Assembly (NCBI RefSeq): GCF_025602895.1
Contig: NW_026516307.1
Location: forward strand, 102,643-166,642
Direction: 5' to 3'
Source of the DNA: Polychytrium aggregatum
Taxonomy: Eukaryota; Chytridiomycota; Chytridiomycetes; Polychytriales
DNA length: 64,000 nt
This document shows, piece after piece, positions 45,725 to 58,098 of the stretch. The translations under genes and the position numbers were made by a program. Within the stretch, counting starts at the first letter, position 1, and every line of letters starts with the position of its first letter. The notes under the pieces were generated by a model. It saw only the letters and a program-made list of their open reading frames with translations, had not been told where the DNA came from and searched no databases.

Positions 45725-48231
45725 ATGAGTCTGATCATGGATGCGATCTCGCTGTCTCTCGATCTCAAGCTCTTCATCGTCCTGGATGTGCTGCTGGTGC
45801 GCAAGTTCCATGCTCCCGACGGAACTGGCCAGCCCGTGCGAGGCTATCTCGCCAGCAAACTTGGGCTCCGGGACGAGGAAATGGCCCTGCGCGTCGCCAA
45901 CGACAACCTCCAGAGCATCCTCGGTGCGTCCAGAGAGCTATCCGGCCCGATCCATATGGACTCCAGCATCCCCTCTCCCACCATCGCTCGCGGATATGCT
46001 GCCCCGCAATCGTCGATCGCCCTGCTTCTCTTCACTGCTGCCGATCCATGACATCGATCGACATCCAATCCATCTCAGACCCTCATCCAGTCGGCCATCG
46101 GCTTCTGCTGGCCGTTTCCTGATCCTGCTGACCTGACCTGATTTTGCCATTGCCCTGCCGTGTCCCTCGTCTCTGCTTTGCAGCCAGCACCGCATTCGAG
46201 CAGTGTCTCCGCACACCTGAGAGTTTTGATCCGGTGCTGGTCTCGCGGGCACACATACTCAAGTTGGCGATGCTCTTGAGAGAGCTGCTCGAAGACAAGC
46301 CCCACGACAACAGCGGCGCTGTCTGGACCGAGGCCTACAATATCTTTGTCTCGCACAAGCACATCCCGAACATAGAGCGGGATGATCCGGAATACTATGC
46401 CCTCCTGACTCACTTCAAATATCAGGTAGGGCTGCGCGCTGGGCCATCCTGATCCAGACCACTGCCATCGGATCAGCCCAAGGATCACCGACCTTCAAGC
46501 CGATACCACCGATCGACATGGCAGGAGCTTGGATCAGGGACTGCGGTGGTGTTCCCTCGGACTGATGATGGTGGCGGGGTCTGCCTGTCAGCCAAACGTC
46601 TCGATAGCGCACAGCCAGCCGGATGCCCTACTGTCAAATGACAGGAGCGGCCGTCGTCCTCGCTTGGCACAGCGCCGTCCGGAGCCACCAGCAACTGACG
46701 ACCCGCCATTGACGTCCGGCAGGTTTATCGCCGTCTGAAGCAATCCGAGCCCGACAAGGACCTGCTCGATCGGATCTTTCCTTTCAACGACATCTCCAGC
46801 TCTCATCTCACCATGCCCGCCCGCGACTTTTACGCCGTCAGCAACAACGTCCGCGATCTGGTATGGAGAGCGAACATTCGCTTTGAACCAGCCACCTCAC
46901 CGTCGGTTGCTCCGACGTGACGCCCATGTTGCTGCCAGTATTGGTGCTCGCACTGGCATCCACGACGGCGTCCATGACGGCATACATGACGGCATCCGTG
47001 ATGTCCATTATGTTGTTCAAGTCAGCAAACTACTCCACCGCTAACCCATGCTGTTTCGCCCCCCCCCACCTGCCTAGATCCTATCCGGAGAATACACCGT
47101 TGATCAAGCCGCTGCCGTTGTGTCGTTCTTTGACCTGATATTCTCCTTTCTGGCCCTGACTTGCGGCGAGATGGAACTCCCTTTGCTGCTGCAGGTACAG
47201 CCTCTCACCGCATTCTGTCCATTGGTTGGCATGGAGTCGACCTCGGTATTGACATCTATCCTCCAACGGCAGCAGCGAGAATCAAGCCACACAGCCAGAT
47301 CGCAGCCACCGGCGGTGCCCGAACGAGCAGCATTTGCTCACCGCGATTCGCCCAGGATCGATAACGCCCCAGTCGAGGTCAACGAGTATGACGATTCGGA
47401 CAACGAGTACTATGAAAAGTCGGCTCTGTTCTTTGCCTTGGATCGTGAGCGAGCAGGGCAATCACCCCAGCAACAGCAGCAGCAACAGCAGCAGCAACAG
47501 TCACAGCCGCAACGGCAGAAGCCAATGCAGCAACGACCGGACTCTGGCGGGGAGGAGGTGCACACCCCGCAGCGCAGATCCATGGCCCGACGCTCGCACA
47601 CCAGCCCGCCAAAGTCTCCACATGGCCAACATCACCCTCACCGGCCGCTGCTGATCGACTCACAGTCCGAGAACGAGTCAGACCACAGCTACAACGATCC
47701 TATCAGGTGGGTGCGATCGGTCCCTTGGGCAGACATCCACATTGTCGCTGTTACTCCTCTGGCTGTATCGTGGGATTGCAACATAGGGCCACAACCCAGT
47801 TCCGTCGCGTTGCAAACGGCTCCGCTTCCTAATCTCGAGCATCGATCATGTCGGTTCCCAGCGACAGCGAAGCGCCGCCCTCTGACGACGAAAAGTATGC
47901 CGTGAGCCCCTTCCCGCTTCATCCCAAGTTCACCCCACTGGTTGCTACCAATAGCCCACGCGAGGATCGCAAAGCCAGCCCTTCAAGCCGACAGATCGTC
48001 CGACGCCGCAAGTCGCGCCCGTGGACCCAGCAAGAGGTGCAGGCACTCGAGGATGGGATCAGGATTCACGGAACCTCGTGGCGCAAGATCCTGGAGATGC
48101 ACGGCAAGGAAGGGACCCAGATCCTGGCGGACCGCAGCCAAGTCAATCTGAAAGACCGAGCCCGGACTGAGAAGCGGCTGCGGCTCAAGAACAACCAGCC
48201 GCTTGGCCCGTTCGAGATTATCCAGTGCTAG
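45725..48231 (+). CDS. TRF/Taz1-like telomere-binding protein
   Basis: Probable double-stranded telomeric DNA-binding protein. Exons 45725-45923, 46184-46425, 46723-46860, 47078-47706 and 47862-48231 give about 525 aa. The N-terminal approximately 240 residues are helical and leucine-rich (LKLFIVLDVLLVRKF; ILKLAMLLRELLEDK; AAAVVSFFDLIFSFLALTC), consistent with a TRFH-type dimerisation domain. A disordered middle holds a Gln-rich tract (CAG repeats, 47468-47500) and acidic/Ser segments. The C-terminus (about 450-510) is a telobox Myb domain: RPWTQQEVQALEDGIRIHG, TSWRKIL, then a VNLKDRARTEKR-type recognition helix resembling the family VxLKDxWR pattern. It may recognise TTAGGG-like repeats or act as a Tbf1-type general regulator. 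Within exon 4, an intron could be removed at 47196, so the exact length is uncertain. Confidence 0.75.
47468..47500. repeat. CAG/CAA repeat encoding polyglutamine
   Basis: Eleven consecutive Gln codons, interrupted only by CAA, in the telomere-protein gene. Confidence 0.9.
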
Positions 48232-48596
48232 ATCCGAGTCCTGCCCTTGTCGCTGATGCAAAGAGGGCCGTTTGCATCCTGGCACACCAAAACACCATGC
48301 TGCGCTGCTGCTTATTTGCTCGTCAGATCTGTATATCTCGTATCGGCAGGGCGGGAACAATGTACAAATCCGTGTTGCCGAAACTATCCAAGCGTGTCGG
48401 AGACAGAGCAGGACTTTGACCCCCCCTTCGACAACTGGCGGGGAGGTTTGAGTCTTGTGAAATGGTGGTTGCGGGTGACAAGTACACGGGTGCATTTACA
48501 ATCTACAATCCAGACAACAACGCCGTCGCTGACTATCGGCGCGGGGTGACTTTGCGATGCCGCTGGCACAATCTCTGGGCTGCCTTGAACCTCGGG
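48232..48596. other. convergent 3' region, telomere protein / BBS5
   Basis: This 365 bp stretch lies between two converging stop codons. No gene was seen. Confidence 0.5.
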
Positions 48597-50522
48597 CTAC
48601 GCATTCTTCCAGAGCTGGGAAACTGAGGGCTGCTCTGGCGCAGGCATTTCGATTGCCAGGCCCAGCTCCGGTGACCAAACGATCGACGGCGCTGATGGCG
48701 GTGGTGGCGACACATCGTGCCCAGGGGTGGGGTCCTCGACCTCAAAGTGGTCCATCTCCGGCGATGGCTCGAGAATGGCCAAATCTTCCTGCGGGGTCTT
48801 GAACTGGCGTACGGAGGGCTCGGTGACCTAGACGGCATATACACACTCAGTCAGCGTCTGGATCAGAGTTGTGCCGGACCAGCGTCGATGTAGTTTCGAT
48901 GCAGGAGTGACTCGAAGCCACCAGAAGCGAATATCGGATCGCAAGAGTCTAATAACCGGGATGCACTTGGACCACACATATCCACCAACTGTAATCGCGA
49001 TTTGGAAGAGGAAGAGAGCGCACCGACCTGGGACTGTGGATCGACCTCAAACCAGACTCCGAATATCGGCATCTCGTGATAGATCTCGCAGAGTCTCAGA
49101 ATCAGATCGGCGATTCTCTTGAGTTTCTCGGCGGGATCGATGCGGAACCCGAGAACCATGGTTCGCTGCTCATAGACCGAATGGATCGCAAGAGCCGTCC
49201 CGTATTTTGAAGCCTGCGTCACTATGCGTTTCTGGTCTCGGGAACGGACGGAACGCAGGGACAGCGGGACAGCGGAGACAGCATATCAATGAGAAGAACG
49301 GCTGTGGGAGAAAGTGGGGTAGCATTTCAAGTCTCGGATCAGCTCAGAGCTCATTCGATCCTGGCACCCGCTCACCATCTGAAGATACGGGAGGCTACAG
49401 TTGAGCGTCTCGTCCGAGACGGCATGCCAGACCACTCGGATGTTGGTGATGTGCAGCACCCCGAGGTTGCCGTTCTCGCTCGAGAGATTCCAAACACCCT
49501 CGACGATCTCGCAAATGTTCTCGCCAGGAAGGAGGTTCAGACTGCCGTTGGTGATTACGAAGCTGCGGAGCCTGGGTTCGCGATACACCCGACTCGAGGA
49601 ATAGGCCCTGCGGCGGATGGAGTGCGGCGGATGGAGACAAGCACCACGGACCATCGACATGAACGACGCGTGGGAATTGTGTCAGCCAGGTGCGGTTGGA
49701 GGTCCAGACTGACGGATTTGCCTGTGTCCGCGAAGACGCAGACCAGCGAACATCTGGACCAGTGCTGACTTGGATCAATGCTTACCTGTGCATCCCGACC
49801 ACCGTCGCAAACAGGGAGCCGGCTTGCGAGAGCATTTCGCCACGGACCGTGAAGTGAAACTCGAACTTGCCATCGCTCCCGCGCTGCCGGCACGATAGAC
49901 AGAGACTCTCCCGTGCGGAGTAGAGCTTGGATTCGGAGCGCTGGATGGAGATGGCACGAATGGTGTGGTATCCAATACCTTGGTTTTTCGATTCGGATAC
50001 CCAGAACGGAAGCGCGTGCGGCATGAAGGGAGGAGTGAGCATATGGATCGATCGAGGCCGCAACTTTGGCTTTGGCAGGATATGGCGAACGAAGTGTGCA
50101 ATGTCCCATGCGTGCAAGAAGTACTGCTGTCGAAATATGCTTCGCTGAGGCTGAAAGAGTCTCAATTGGTGCTCATAACACCAACACCTTCTCCCAAGCG
50201 CATGGACGCATTACTCAGGTTACGGCGGGAGTTTCGGTTCGATGTCCAGAGCAGACGCAGGGTGGTCACCACAAAGGAGCCAGGATCCTTCGAGACGCCC
50301 TTCGAGTCTTCGACGCCATCCAAGGATGTGACAATTTCCTCGCCGACGAAGAGTCGATGGCTTCAGAATGGCCGATGCAAGATTAATCGTGAGAAGGAGG
50401 CTGCCGTGACGACTGGCGTGCAGACCGAGAACAAGCAGAGTACATCATGCAATAAAGCGAGCGTGAAGTTACCCTGGAACAACGTCGACCCGAATTTCAC
50501 GATCTTGGTTGTGCAGGTTCAT
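48597..50522 (-). CDS. BBS5: BBSome subunit BBS5
   Basis: Component of the BBSome coat that moves membrane proteins in cilia and flagella. Six exons with consistent phases: 50522-50473, 50360-50215, 49978-49786, 49607-49376, 49213-49028 and 48827-48597, 345 aa (human BBS5 is 341). It contains the two PH-like BBS5 repeats. First: VGEEIVTSLDGVEDSKG, TTLRLLWTSN and NLSIGYHTI. Second: EGVWNLSSENGNLG, ITNIRVVWHAV and SLPYLQM, then SKYGTALAIHS, VLGFRIDPAEKLKRI and PIFGVWFEVD. The conserved C-terminal ELGLAIE and LW are present. The start MNLHNQDREIRVD matches the short N-terminus of the family. The gene is intact and indicates an organism that builds a flagellum at some stage. Confidence 0.93.
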
Positions 50523-51608
50523 AGTGTGGAAGCGAGAATCCGGGCAGATGGGGTGAGAGAGGGCACAGACCGGCGCAGGCAGCAACCGTGCCCCACCCCG
50601 ATCAACATCAGGATGGATCTGGACAGATCTGACTGGCGACTCGCAGTCTTCATCCGGAGATTGCCAAAGTGGTCAGCCCAGGCACTTGGAGCACACTTGC
50701 GAGGTGTTGAACTCGTTCGTCGAGACTATTTTGCGTTGGCTATGAATGATGGTATTGCACCGCATCACAGAATGGTCATGACCAGCCCGCGATAACATTG
50801 GGTAACAAACCATTCGGACAATGACCAAAGTGTTCAAGGGCTCATCACGCCTTCGGCCGCAATCGCAGCTCGCCCTGGCCACATCGTTCCCACAGTCAGA
50901 TTGCCACCTCCTCCGCCATCGAGTGTTGTTTTGCCTTTGCATCGCTGATTGGCACTGTATCGACAGTTGAATCAACCGGTGTGCTCAACGCCCGCTTCTC
51001 TGACTATCGAGTTGACATCACTTTTCTTGCTGCATCATCCCTTTGCTTAGCGGTAGTGCGTCCCCACCAACTCAAACAGCATACTCGAGGGTCCTCTCCA
51101 ATCGCCACACAACCGCATGCAGCTTTGTCAGGCATTAGGTTTGCGTCGTCTCGGATCGCACAGTATCCCCCCCCTCGCAGGCATCCTGCGTCCTCTCGAG
51201 GGCATACCGCTTCGATTTGGAAACGTCTGCTCAGAAATGTTTGGTGCTGGAGGACAGCACATCCACCGAACCGTTTCCTTCCTCCGAACAGCAATCAGCC
51301 AAACTCTCAGAGTCCTCAGCGAGGGCAAGCGGCTGATAAGCCCCCAAGAGCAGATACACCCTCGGCAACGACGGTCGCCTCCCACTTCATCTCCCATCCG
51401 TCTCAGGCTGGCTGGCACCGACATTTACGATTTGCAGACGACTCTGTCGATATACATCCTGCTTCAGCGGCACCAAGCCAAACCTGGAAACCCATCGCCA
51501 GCGCTCTGACCATCGCAGCAGCAGCCACATTCGCATCCGCGCTGACCGAACCAGCCTGCTGTCCAGCTCGATTCAGAATCACTTACTTCCTTGTCAAGAA
51601 CTCAGTAC
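50523..51608. other. divergent intergenic region BBS5 / PA-RING 2
   Basis: About 1.09 kb between divergent starts. Large open frames at 50.9-51.6 kb lack domain features and run into the RING gene in another frame. No RNA gene was seen. Confidence 0.5.
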
Positions 51609-53340
51609 ATGTCCAGGGTCGAAATCATGTCTCTCATCCTGACACTCGCTATTGTGTCATGGCTCAGCATCGCCAGCTGCCGTGCCAGCTACAAACCAGT
51701 TCTACTCGACACCACCGTCAACCTCACCATCACGAGCGACGTCCTGGAGGTCTCGGAGGGATACAAAACAACAGTCGGCATCCCTGCGCTCTTTGGGGTT
51801 CCCTTGACCGAGACCCAAGCTTTCCCAATCTATCCACTATCGACGGATGCTTGCGAGCCCTTCTCCGTCACGCTGCCAAACAACAAAGACTCTCGCTTCA
51901 GCAACATCATTAGGACCCAACCACATAACCTCTCGGCCAGCGAGGAAGCCTCGCTCGGGTGGTTGGCGCTGGTGATGCGCGGCAAGTGTCCGTTCGATGT
52001 CAAGGTACTCAACATCCAAAAGGCCGGCTTTGCAGGAGCCGTCATCTACAACGACGGCCGGCGGTCGCTCTCCGGAATCGACCTCCCCGTCCGCATGGCA
52101 GCCAGCTCAGAGCCCAAGTTGCAAGACCAGATCCACATCTGGTCCATTTTCATTTCACACTTTCAAGGATTGCTGCTCAAGGAAGCCCACACCACCATCC
52201 AAGGGTTCTTTGGCCATCAGAGCCGCCTGGTTGTCACAGCATCGCCCGGCATTGCCCCGTCCTGGTACCGCGACAACGCCGACCACTTCACCCATGGTGA
52301 CTCTGGGTTCTGGGGTGATATCTTCTTCCTGGTCACGGTCTTTGTCCTCTGCGGATGGGCATCGATTCTCACCTGCCTGGTGGTGACCATCTGCCGAAAC
52401 TACCTGCTCTACCGCCGCATCATTATCTACGAGCTGCAGGGGCCCCCCGTGCCGCCCAAGCTCAAGACAGTGGATTTGCCCATCAAAGTCATCACCAACG
52501 AAGACCTGGATGCCCGGCGCTCCGAGGAATCTTTGGCCGAGAACGAGCGGCTCCTTGAGCTTGGCCTCAGCATCGGCAAAGAGTGCTGTGCGATATGCAT
52601 CGAGGAATTTGAGTGCGGCAGCCGGGTCCGTGAGCTGCCGTGTCGCCACTACTTTCACGATACTTGGTGAGTCCAGGCCAACCGAATGCGATGAACGCAT
52701 GTGCATCCCTTTGGCAACGGCTGCCACCCCGATGCTACTTTCCACAACAGCGAGGGTCTTGAATCACAGGCCACTCCTGGTTACGGTGTCCCAGCCCGGA
52801 TAAACAGTGTCACCAGGTTGCTAACTGCCCTATCTCGTCCATGTTTCTGCCAAACGGTCGCTTGGATTCATCGTCGTTGTGGCGATGCTGTCTGGAATGG
52901 CTGTATCGCGGTCGGTTGATATCGTTGTTCCGGTGTGGTGGCCGGACATCACCGATCCGGCATCGCTTGGTCTGGCGGCACCCATTCCATATCTCAGCGT
53001 TGATCCTTGGTTGACCAAGCACACCCGCCTGTGCCCCATCTGCAAGCAGGACGTGGTCGAACTCCAGGCCGGCACATCCTCTGGCAGCGGCTCCGAGACG
53101 ACGCTCGCAAGCGGGGCCGATGCCAACGACAACATCGGCACTGCCGCCACCCAAAGCAGTCGCACCTGGATCGGGTTTTTCAGGGAGGTGCATCGGTCAC
53201 TGCAGTCATCCCGACACGATAACGGCGAGCGCAGAGAGGGCTCTGCCTCGGTTCCGAATGGCATGGATCAGCCGAGCCCGGCCACGACCCTACTGTCGAC
53301 TGGCAACGATGGCCAGAGCACTGTTGAGATCCATTCGTAA
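51609..53340 (+). CDS. PA-TM-RING-H2 E3 ubiquitin ligase (second copy)
   Basis: Same family as the gene at 31670-33133. Exons 51609-52666 and 52998-53340 give 466 aa; the intron again splits the RING right after the DTW/QEW position, so gene structure is shared. A signal peptide (LTLAIVSWLSIASCRA) is followed by a PA domain (LALVMRGKCPFDVKVLNIQK, FAGAVIYND). The membrane helix is IFFLVTVFVLCGWASILTCL. The cytosolic side has RING-H2 CAICIEEF, LPCRHYFHDTC, PW and CPIC. It carries a Ser/Gly/Thr-rich tail after the RING that the other copy lacks. There is no Ser-Asn tract. The start could be the ATG at 51609 or 51627. Likely role: ubiquitylation of endomembrane cargo. Confidence 0.88.
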
Positions 53341-53488
53341 GATACTCATCGTTACAAGATCCGAGCGACGGCAGTCACCCAACCGCTTCGCAACGGGGGA
53401 GGAACCAAGCGGCGGATGCTGGGATGAGGGCACAGGCCCGGTGGCCTGTTCACAACAATCTTGGCTTTCTTGCGGCAGGCTTGGCCTT

Positions 53489-55009
53489 TCACAGCAAACT
53501 CTTGGTGGCAAACTGGCCGATGAATTCCTTGTAGATGGCTCTCTGGTCGGCATCCGTGGGAATAAAGTGACTTTGCGCATTCAGAGCGACAACGAGGACA
53601 TTGAGTGGAAGTCAGTACGGGATGCTCCTGGATCTGCCTGGTGTCCTGTGCAGCAAGTTCGAGGCGAACTAGGCCTAGCACACTCCAGATGTGCTCGTAT
53701 ATCGATACGACCTGGTCCGAGCTGTCTTGCCGCTCTCGATAGGAGTCTCGCCGGATCTCGTACACGCCAGATGCTATGTTTGCTTACCCGCCCTCGTGAA
53801 AGACGACCTTGGGGTCATGGAACACCCGAGAGAGCTCCTCCGATCGCGACGGGACAATCAGGGCGTCGCTCTTGCCAATGACATGCAGCGACGGGATCGA
53901 GATGCTGTGCTCGACGAGCATCTGCTGGTGCTGCGTCGAGCGCGATCGAAACCCTGAGAATATGACCACAAATCGGGGAGCGAGACCAGCCTGCAGGAGC
54001 TCGTACGATATCAAGGGCACCAGCGCAGCGCCTGTGGAGAACAACATGGCTCAGCACATCGGGACTTTCCCTCCGACACTCGGTGAGAGAGCAGCGCAAC
54101 GGAATGGGCATCGAAGTGGCCTGGATTTGGCTCGGTCTGAAACATACCTTGACTGAATCCCAAGATGCCGTCAAAGGGGCCATGCTCCTGCCAGAACCTG
54201 CCACACAGCGCAAGATTTACTCAGCGTCAGACACACTGCCGATTGCGGCCCGTCATGGCCGTGGTCTTCTGTCTCCAAAGACTGCCCACGATACCGGTGC
54301 TGATGGTCGAGGTCGCCTAAATCGTCTTCAGCCCCGGCTCTCAGCCAATGATGCCGACTGCTGCCTCGGAAATCACATGTGAAAACATACGATTTCAAAT
54401 ACTCGATGGTTTCCTCATATCCCTCGTAGAAGGTACCCTCAGAATTGGCCCTCCACCAGGTGCACTGCTTCTCGTCTGAGGGGTAGGAAGCAGACGGATT
54501 GGCGATTCTATGTCAATGCCGGCGCCAATGGAAGCGTCGATCTCAGTGCCAATGGAGGCGTCGATCCCAATGCCAGGGGATGCATGGGGTTGTGAGATGT
54601 CCGGCTGGCGCGACGGACGCACCTTCAGTGGGTGGAGGCCGGAATACCTGCGGATTGAACGAAGGAGCTTGGGCAACCTCGAACGGAGCAGAGACGTACA
54701 CTGGCAGGATGCAGACGAAGGATGAGTGGGGTGGGAGGAGAGCCACAGGGATGATATCTGGGCGGGTTTGGGGCCGGATGGCTCGGCATGGCCAGGGCAC
54801 GATGCGGCTCCAAATGCCGCGGTTTCCATCTACGCATCAAGTCGAGCGAGACGAGACAGGTCGAACCCACACCACCAAGCCGATTCGCAGACCCGGCGGC
54901 ACCCACCGAGCTCGGCAAGGCTCTTCAGGTCCTTGCGCAGGACGCCTGTCCGTTTGCGGAGGACGGAAGCGTTCTGGGTGTATCCGTGGAGGCAGAGGAT
55001 TCGCAGCAT
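53489..55009 (-). CDS. FSH1-family serine hydrolase
   Basis: Alpha/beta hydrolase of the FSH (ovarian tumour-suppressor OVCA2-like) family. Exons 55009-54907, 54700-54623, 54475-54391, 54197-54148, 54031-53788 and 53570-53489 give 213 aa. It starts MLRILCLHGYTQNASV, the family's first strand and oxyanion region. The nucleophile elbow is GPFDGILGFSQGAAL (Ser in GFSQG, split by an intron). The catalytic Asp is in GKSDALIVP and the catalytic His in HEGGHFIP, which is complete only after splicing of the last intron. Yeast Fsh1 is 243 aa. The substrate is unknown; family members hydrolyse small esters. It is divergent from RRB1 across 330 bp. Confidence 0.88.
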
Positions 55010-55339
55010 GGCTGGACTGTGTCGGCCGAACGTGTCGATCGTATCGCCGCGGCAGACGAGTGGCTTTCTCTGATGAGTGGTCTGTGCCGATGCCGAATGG
55101 CGAGCCGCTCTCGTCGATGGATTGTGTCGACAGGCAAACGTGCCGGCCATCGTCGCAGCCGTTGTTGTTGTCGGCCCAGCAGGAAGCCGTAACCGGCCGC
55201 TGATTGGCCGGGCTGAGGTTGCCGGCTAAGCCACACTCGTTTTTCTTTTTCGCAGACGCGAGCACCGGCCTGGTCTTGGTCTCTGGTCGACAGCCAGCAA
55301 CCCGTCAGCGTTCCAAGCACCCGCCCAGCACACGCACCG
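55010..55339. promoter_or_regulatory. bidirectional promoter, FSH1-type hydrolase / RRB1
   Basis: A 330 bp gap between divergent ATGs. A T-rich tract (TTTTTCTTTTT) lies near 55241, on the RRB1 side. No TATA box was found. Confidence 0.4.
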
Positions 55340-57598
55340 ATGCCGCCAAATCAAAAGAAGAGAATTGCCGAGGCCGACGAGACCCAGGATGTGGCCATGG
55401 GAGACTCGCCGCGAAAGGACGCCAAGGCCACCGAGGGTCTGCCAGCCCGCCTGACCGCCGAGCAGCTGGAAGAGATGGGCGAGTTTGAGGATGCCTGGGA
55501 AGACGAAATCGAGGACGACGACGAGGGCGAAGTCGTCATGGCCCCCGATAGCGACGACGAAGACTACGAGGGCGACGATATTCCCATGGAGGAAGACGAG
55601 GAAGAGGAGGAGGAGAAGCTGAATGTAGGTGTGCCTTTCGCGACTCGGTCCTGGAGCCATCCCCAATCGAGATCGACTCGAAGGGCACATACGCTGCCGT
55701 CAACATGGCGCAAAGGGCTCGGGCCCTCGCTGTCCATGCAATTTCTGACGTGCTCGTTCTGGTGCTGCATCATTCGTCTTTATTTATATCATGCTCTGTG
55801 GTGACATGGTGCTTTGGAATCGATCCGGCGACGGGTTCATAGGTGTATCTGCCCGGTCAGCAGCTCGGTCCCGACGAAGTCCTCGTTGCCGACAACAGCG
55901 CCTATGACATGCTGCACACCATGAATGCCGAATGGCCGTGCCTCAGTTTTGACATCCTGCCAGACAAGCTGGGCTTGAACCGCACGACCTATCCCGCCAC
56001 AGCCTACATCGTTGCCGGCTCGCAGGCGGAGAAAGCCAAGGACAACAAGATCTACGTCATGAAGATGTCGCAGCTGCATCGAACAAAGAACGACGACAAC
56101 GGTGAGTCCATCGCCACAGCCTTCCATCAGCCTCTGTAGTGCGAGTCCGGAATCCAAGCGATCGCCAGAGACACAGCACGAGCTGACCCGCTGCTTGTGC
56201 AACCCCGATACTGCCTTTCCATGCCATGCTCCGTGCTTGGGCCGGATACGATCCAAAAACCGAAAGACATGGACGACGACGACGATGACGATAACGACGA
56301 CCTCGACGATGATCCGTTGCTGGAATCCAAGACCGTGCCCCATTTTGGTGGCATCAACCGGATCCGCCGGATGCCCCATCCCGAGGCCAAGATTGTCTCG
56401 ACGTGGGCCGAGACTGGCAAGGTGCACATCTGGAACCTCTCGGAGGTCGTGGACTCGATAGACACCCCCGGCATGGCCGCGCCGCGGGATCTGAAGCCAA
56501 TCTACACCGTCAACAACCACAAGACGGAGGGCTATGCCATGGATTGGTCGACCCTTGGTGTTGGAAGGTAAGCCCACCTTGATCAGGAGCAAGCAAGGCA
56601 TATCCACGGAACGGAGAACCCAGCACCGATCCGATGCATTCAACCGGCCACGCCACTGACAGTATATGCTACTTCTGGATGGCACCTCGCTGCTTGCGGA
56701 CACCAACATCCCCCCTTCCCCGACCTGAAACGGCGTGTTGTACACCTGCGGCGAAATCTCCGATTCCGACCAACCAACCCCCATCCGCAAGGCTGCTTAC
56801 TGGCGATTGCTCAAACAAGATCTACATGACCACCAGCAACGAAACCAGCTTTGTCACCGAAAGCCAAGCCTTTGTGAGCCACCAAGACTCGGTCGAAGAT
56901 ATCCAGTGGTCGCCGACACAGAAGGGCGTCTTTGCTTCGGCCTCGGTCGACGGCACCATCAAAGTCTGGGACACGAGAACGAAACAGAAGGCCCAGATCA
57001 GTGTCCTGGCACATGACAGCGACGTCAATGTGATTTCTTGGAACAGGTAGGCTTGACCAGAGAGCGGGCTGGTGATCGTCGCCCAAGGTGTTCGATCTGC
57101 GGACTGTGGAGTGGTACAAGTGGCATAAGTGACAGTGTAGTCGAGTGGATGCTGACCGCGAAACTCTGCGTCTCGACCTGCAGAACCGCCGACCATCTGC
57201 TGGCCTCTGGCTCGGACTCGGGTGTGTTTTCGATCTGGGATCTGCGCAAGTGGCTGAGCCTTGGCCCAGGAGCACAGCCGGAGCCTGCCGCGACCTTCAA
57301 CTGGCACTCCAAGTCCATCACCTCGATCGAGTGGCATCCCTCGGAAAGCTCGGTCTTTGCTGTCGCCGGAGACGATGACCAGGTCACCATCTGGGATCTG
57401 GCGCTCGAAGCCGACCACGAGGAGGTCACCATTGCCTCGGGAGCCCAGGGCCAGCAGGTCACGGTGCCGCCACAGCTCCTGTTCATCCACCAGGGCCAAA
57501 AGTCCATCAAGGAGATCCACTGGCACCCGCAGATCACCGGCGCCATGATCACCACGTCCCTGGACGGATTCAACGTCTTCAAGACCATCAACTGCTAA
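55340..57598 (+). CDS. RRB1: WD40 ribosome-assembly protein Rrb1/GRWD1
   Basis: Nuclear chaperone for ribosomal protein L3 (uL3) in 60S assembly. Exons 55340-55624, 55843-56101, 56267-56567, 56792-57046 and 57184-57598 give 504 aa. The N-terminus is basic, then strongly acidic (residues about 50-95, runs of Asp/Glu). The CAF1C/H4-binding-like segment is AEWPCLSFDILPDKLG with NRTTYPATAYIVAGSQAE. A second acidic insert opens exon 3 (DMDDDDDDNDDLDDD). WD repeats: AETGKVHIWNLSE, HQDSVEDIQWSPTQKGVFAS with GTIKVWDTR, AHDSDVNVISWNR, SGSDSGVFSIWDLR, SITSIEWHPSESSVFAVAGDD with VTIWDL, and a terminal IKEIHWHPQITG, characteristic of the GRWD1 group. All junction phases match. Confidence 0.93.
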
Positions 57599-58098
57599 CA
57601 CGAGTTTGCTTTCGACCAAGCACGGGCAGCAGGCGAGAGGGCGGCGGCCACCCAGTCGGGTTCTTCGGAAAAAATGGCCGCCCTGGTCGTCTCGTGCCTC
57701 CGGGCAATGCGGCTGGGTCGATGCTGCGACCGGCCAATACGGCGATCTTTGGTCTGTTGTGGGGTCGTCCGACAGACCTTTCTTTCCTTCCCTCTGAGAA
57801 ATCAATACACATTCATATCCTCAACAGGCACGATTGCGTCGTGCACCTGGCTCCTGCGGATGGTTGGGGCCGCGGGCCGCTTCGGCGGTCCTCGATATGG
57901 GCCGATCCGCCCAACACCAGACCCACACAGAGAGGGCCGGGCTGGTCGCTGGTTCCGCCGCTCGTTGATCGGACACACGCGAGATCATGTGTTGCAGAAG
58001 AAGAAAAAAAAATGCGACTTGCATTCGGTTGACCCGACTTGCTGCACATTGCCCCAGATCGATCGCCCCCTCCCTCCTCCATCGACAGCTGAGCACCA
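57599..58098. other. intergenic region RRB1 / DUS3
   Basis: This 500 bp stretch includes a short poly-A run (58004-58012) about 90 bp upstream of the DUS3 ATG. No gene was seen. Confidence 0.5.

Noticed and set aside
50981-51913. 310-codon plus-strand frame overlapping the second PA-TM-RING gene
   Set aside because: Ser/His/Pro-rich composition and overlap in another frame with a gene that has signal peptide, PA domain and RING.
54499-55203. 234-codon plus-strand frame opposite the FSH1-type hydrolase
   Set aside because: Antisense to spliced exons carrying the catalytic triad; no features.
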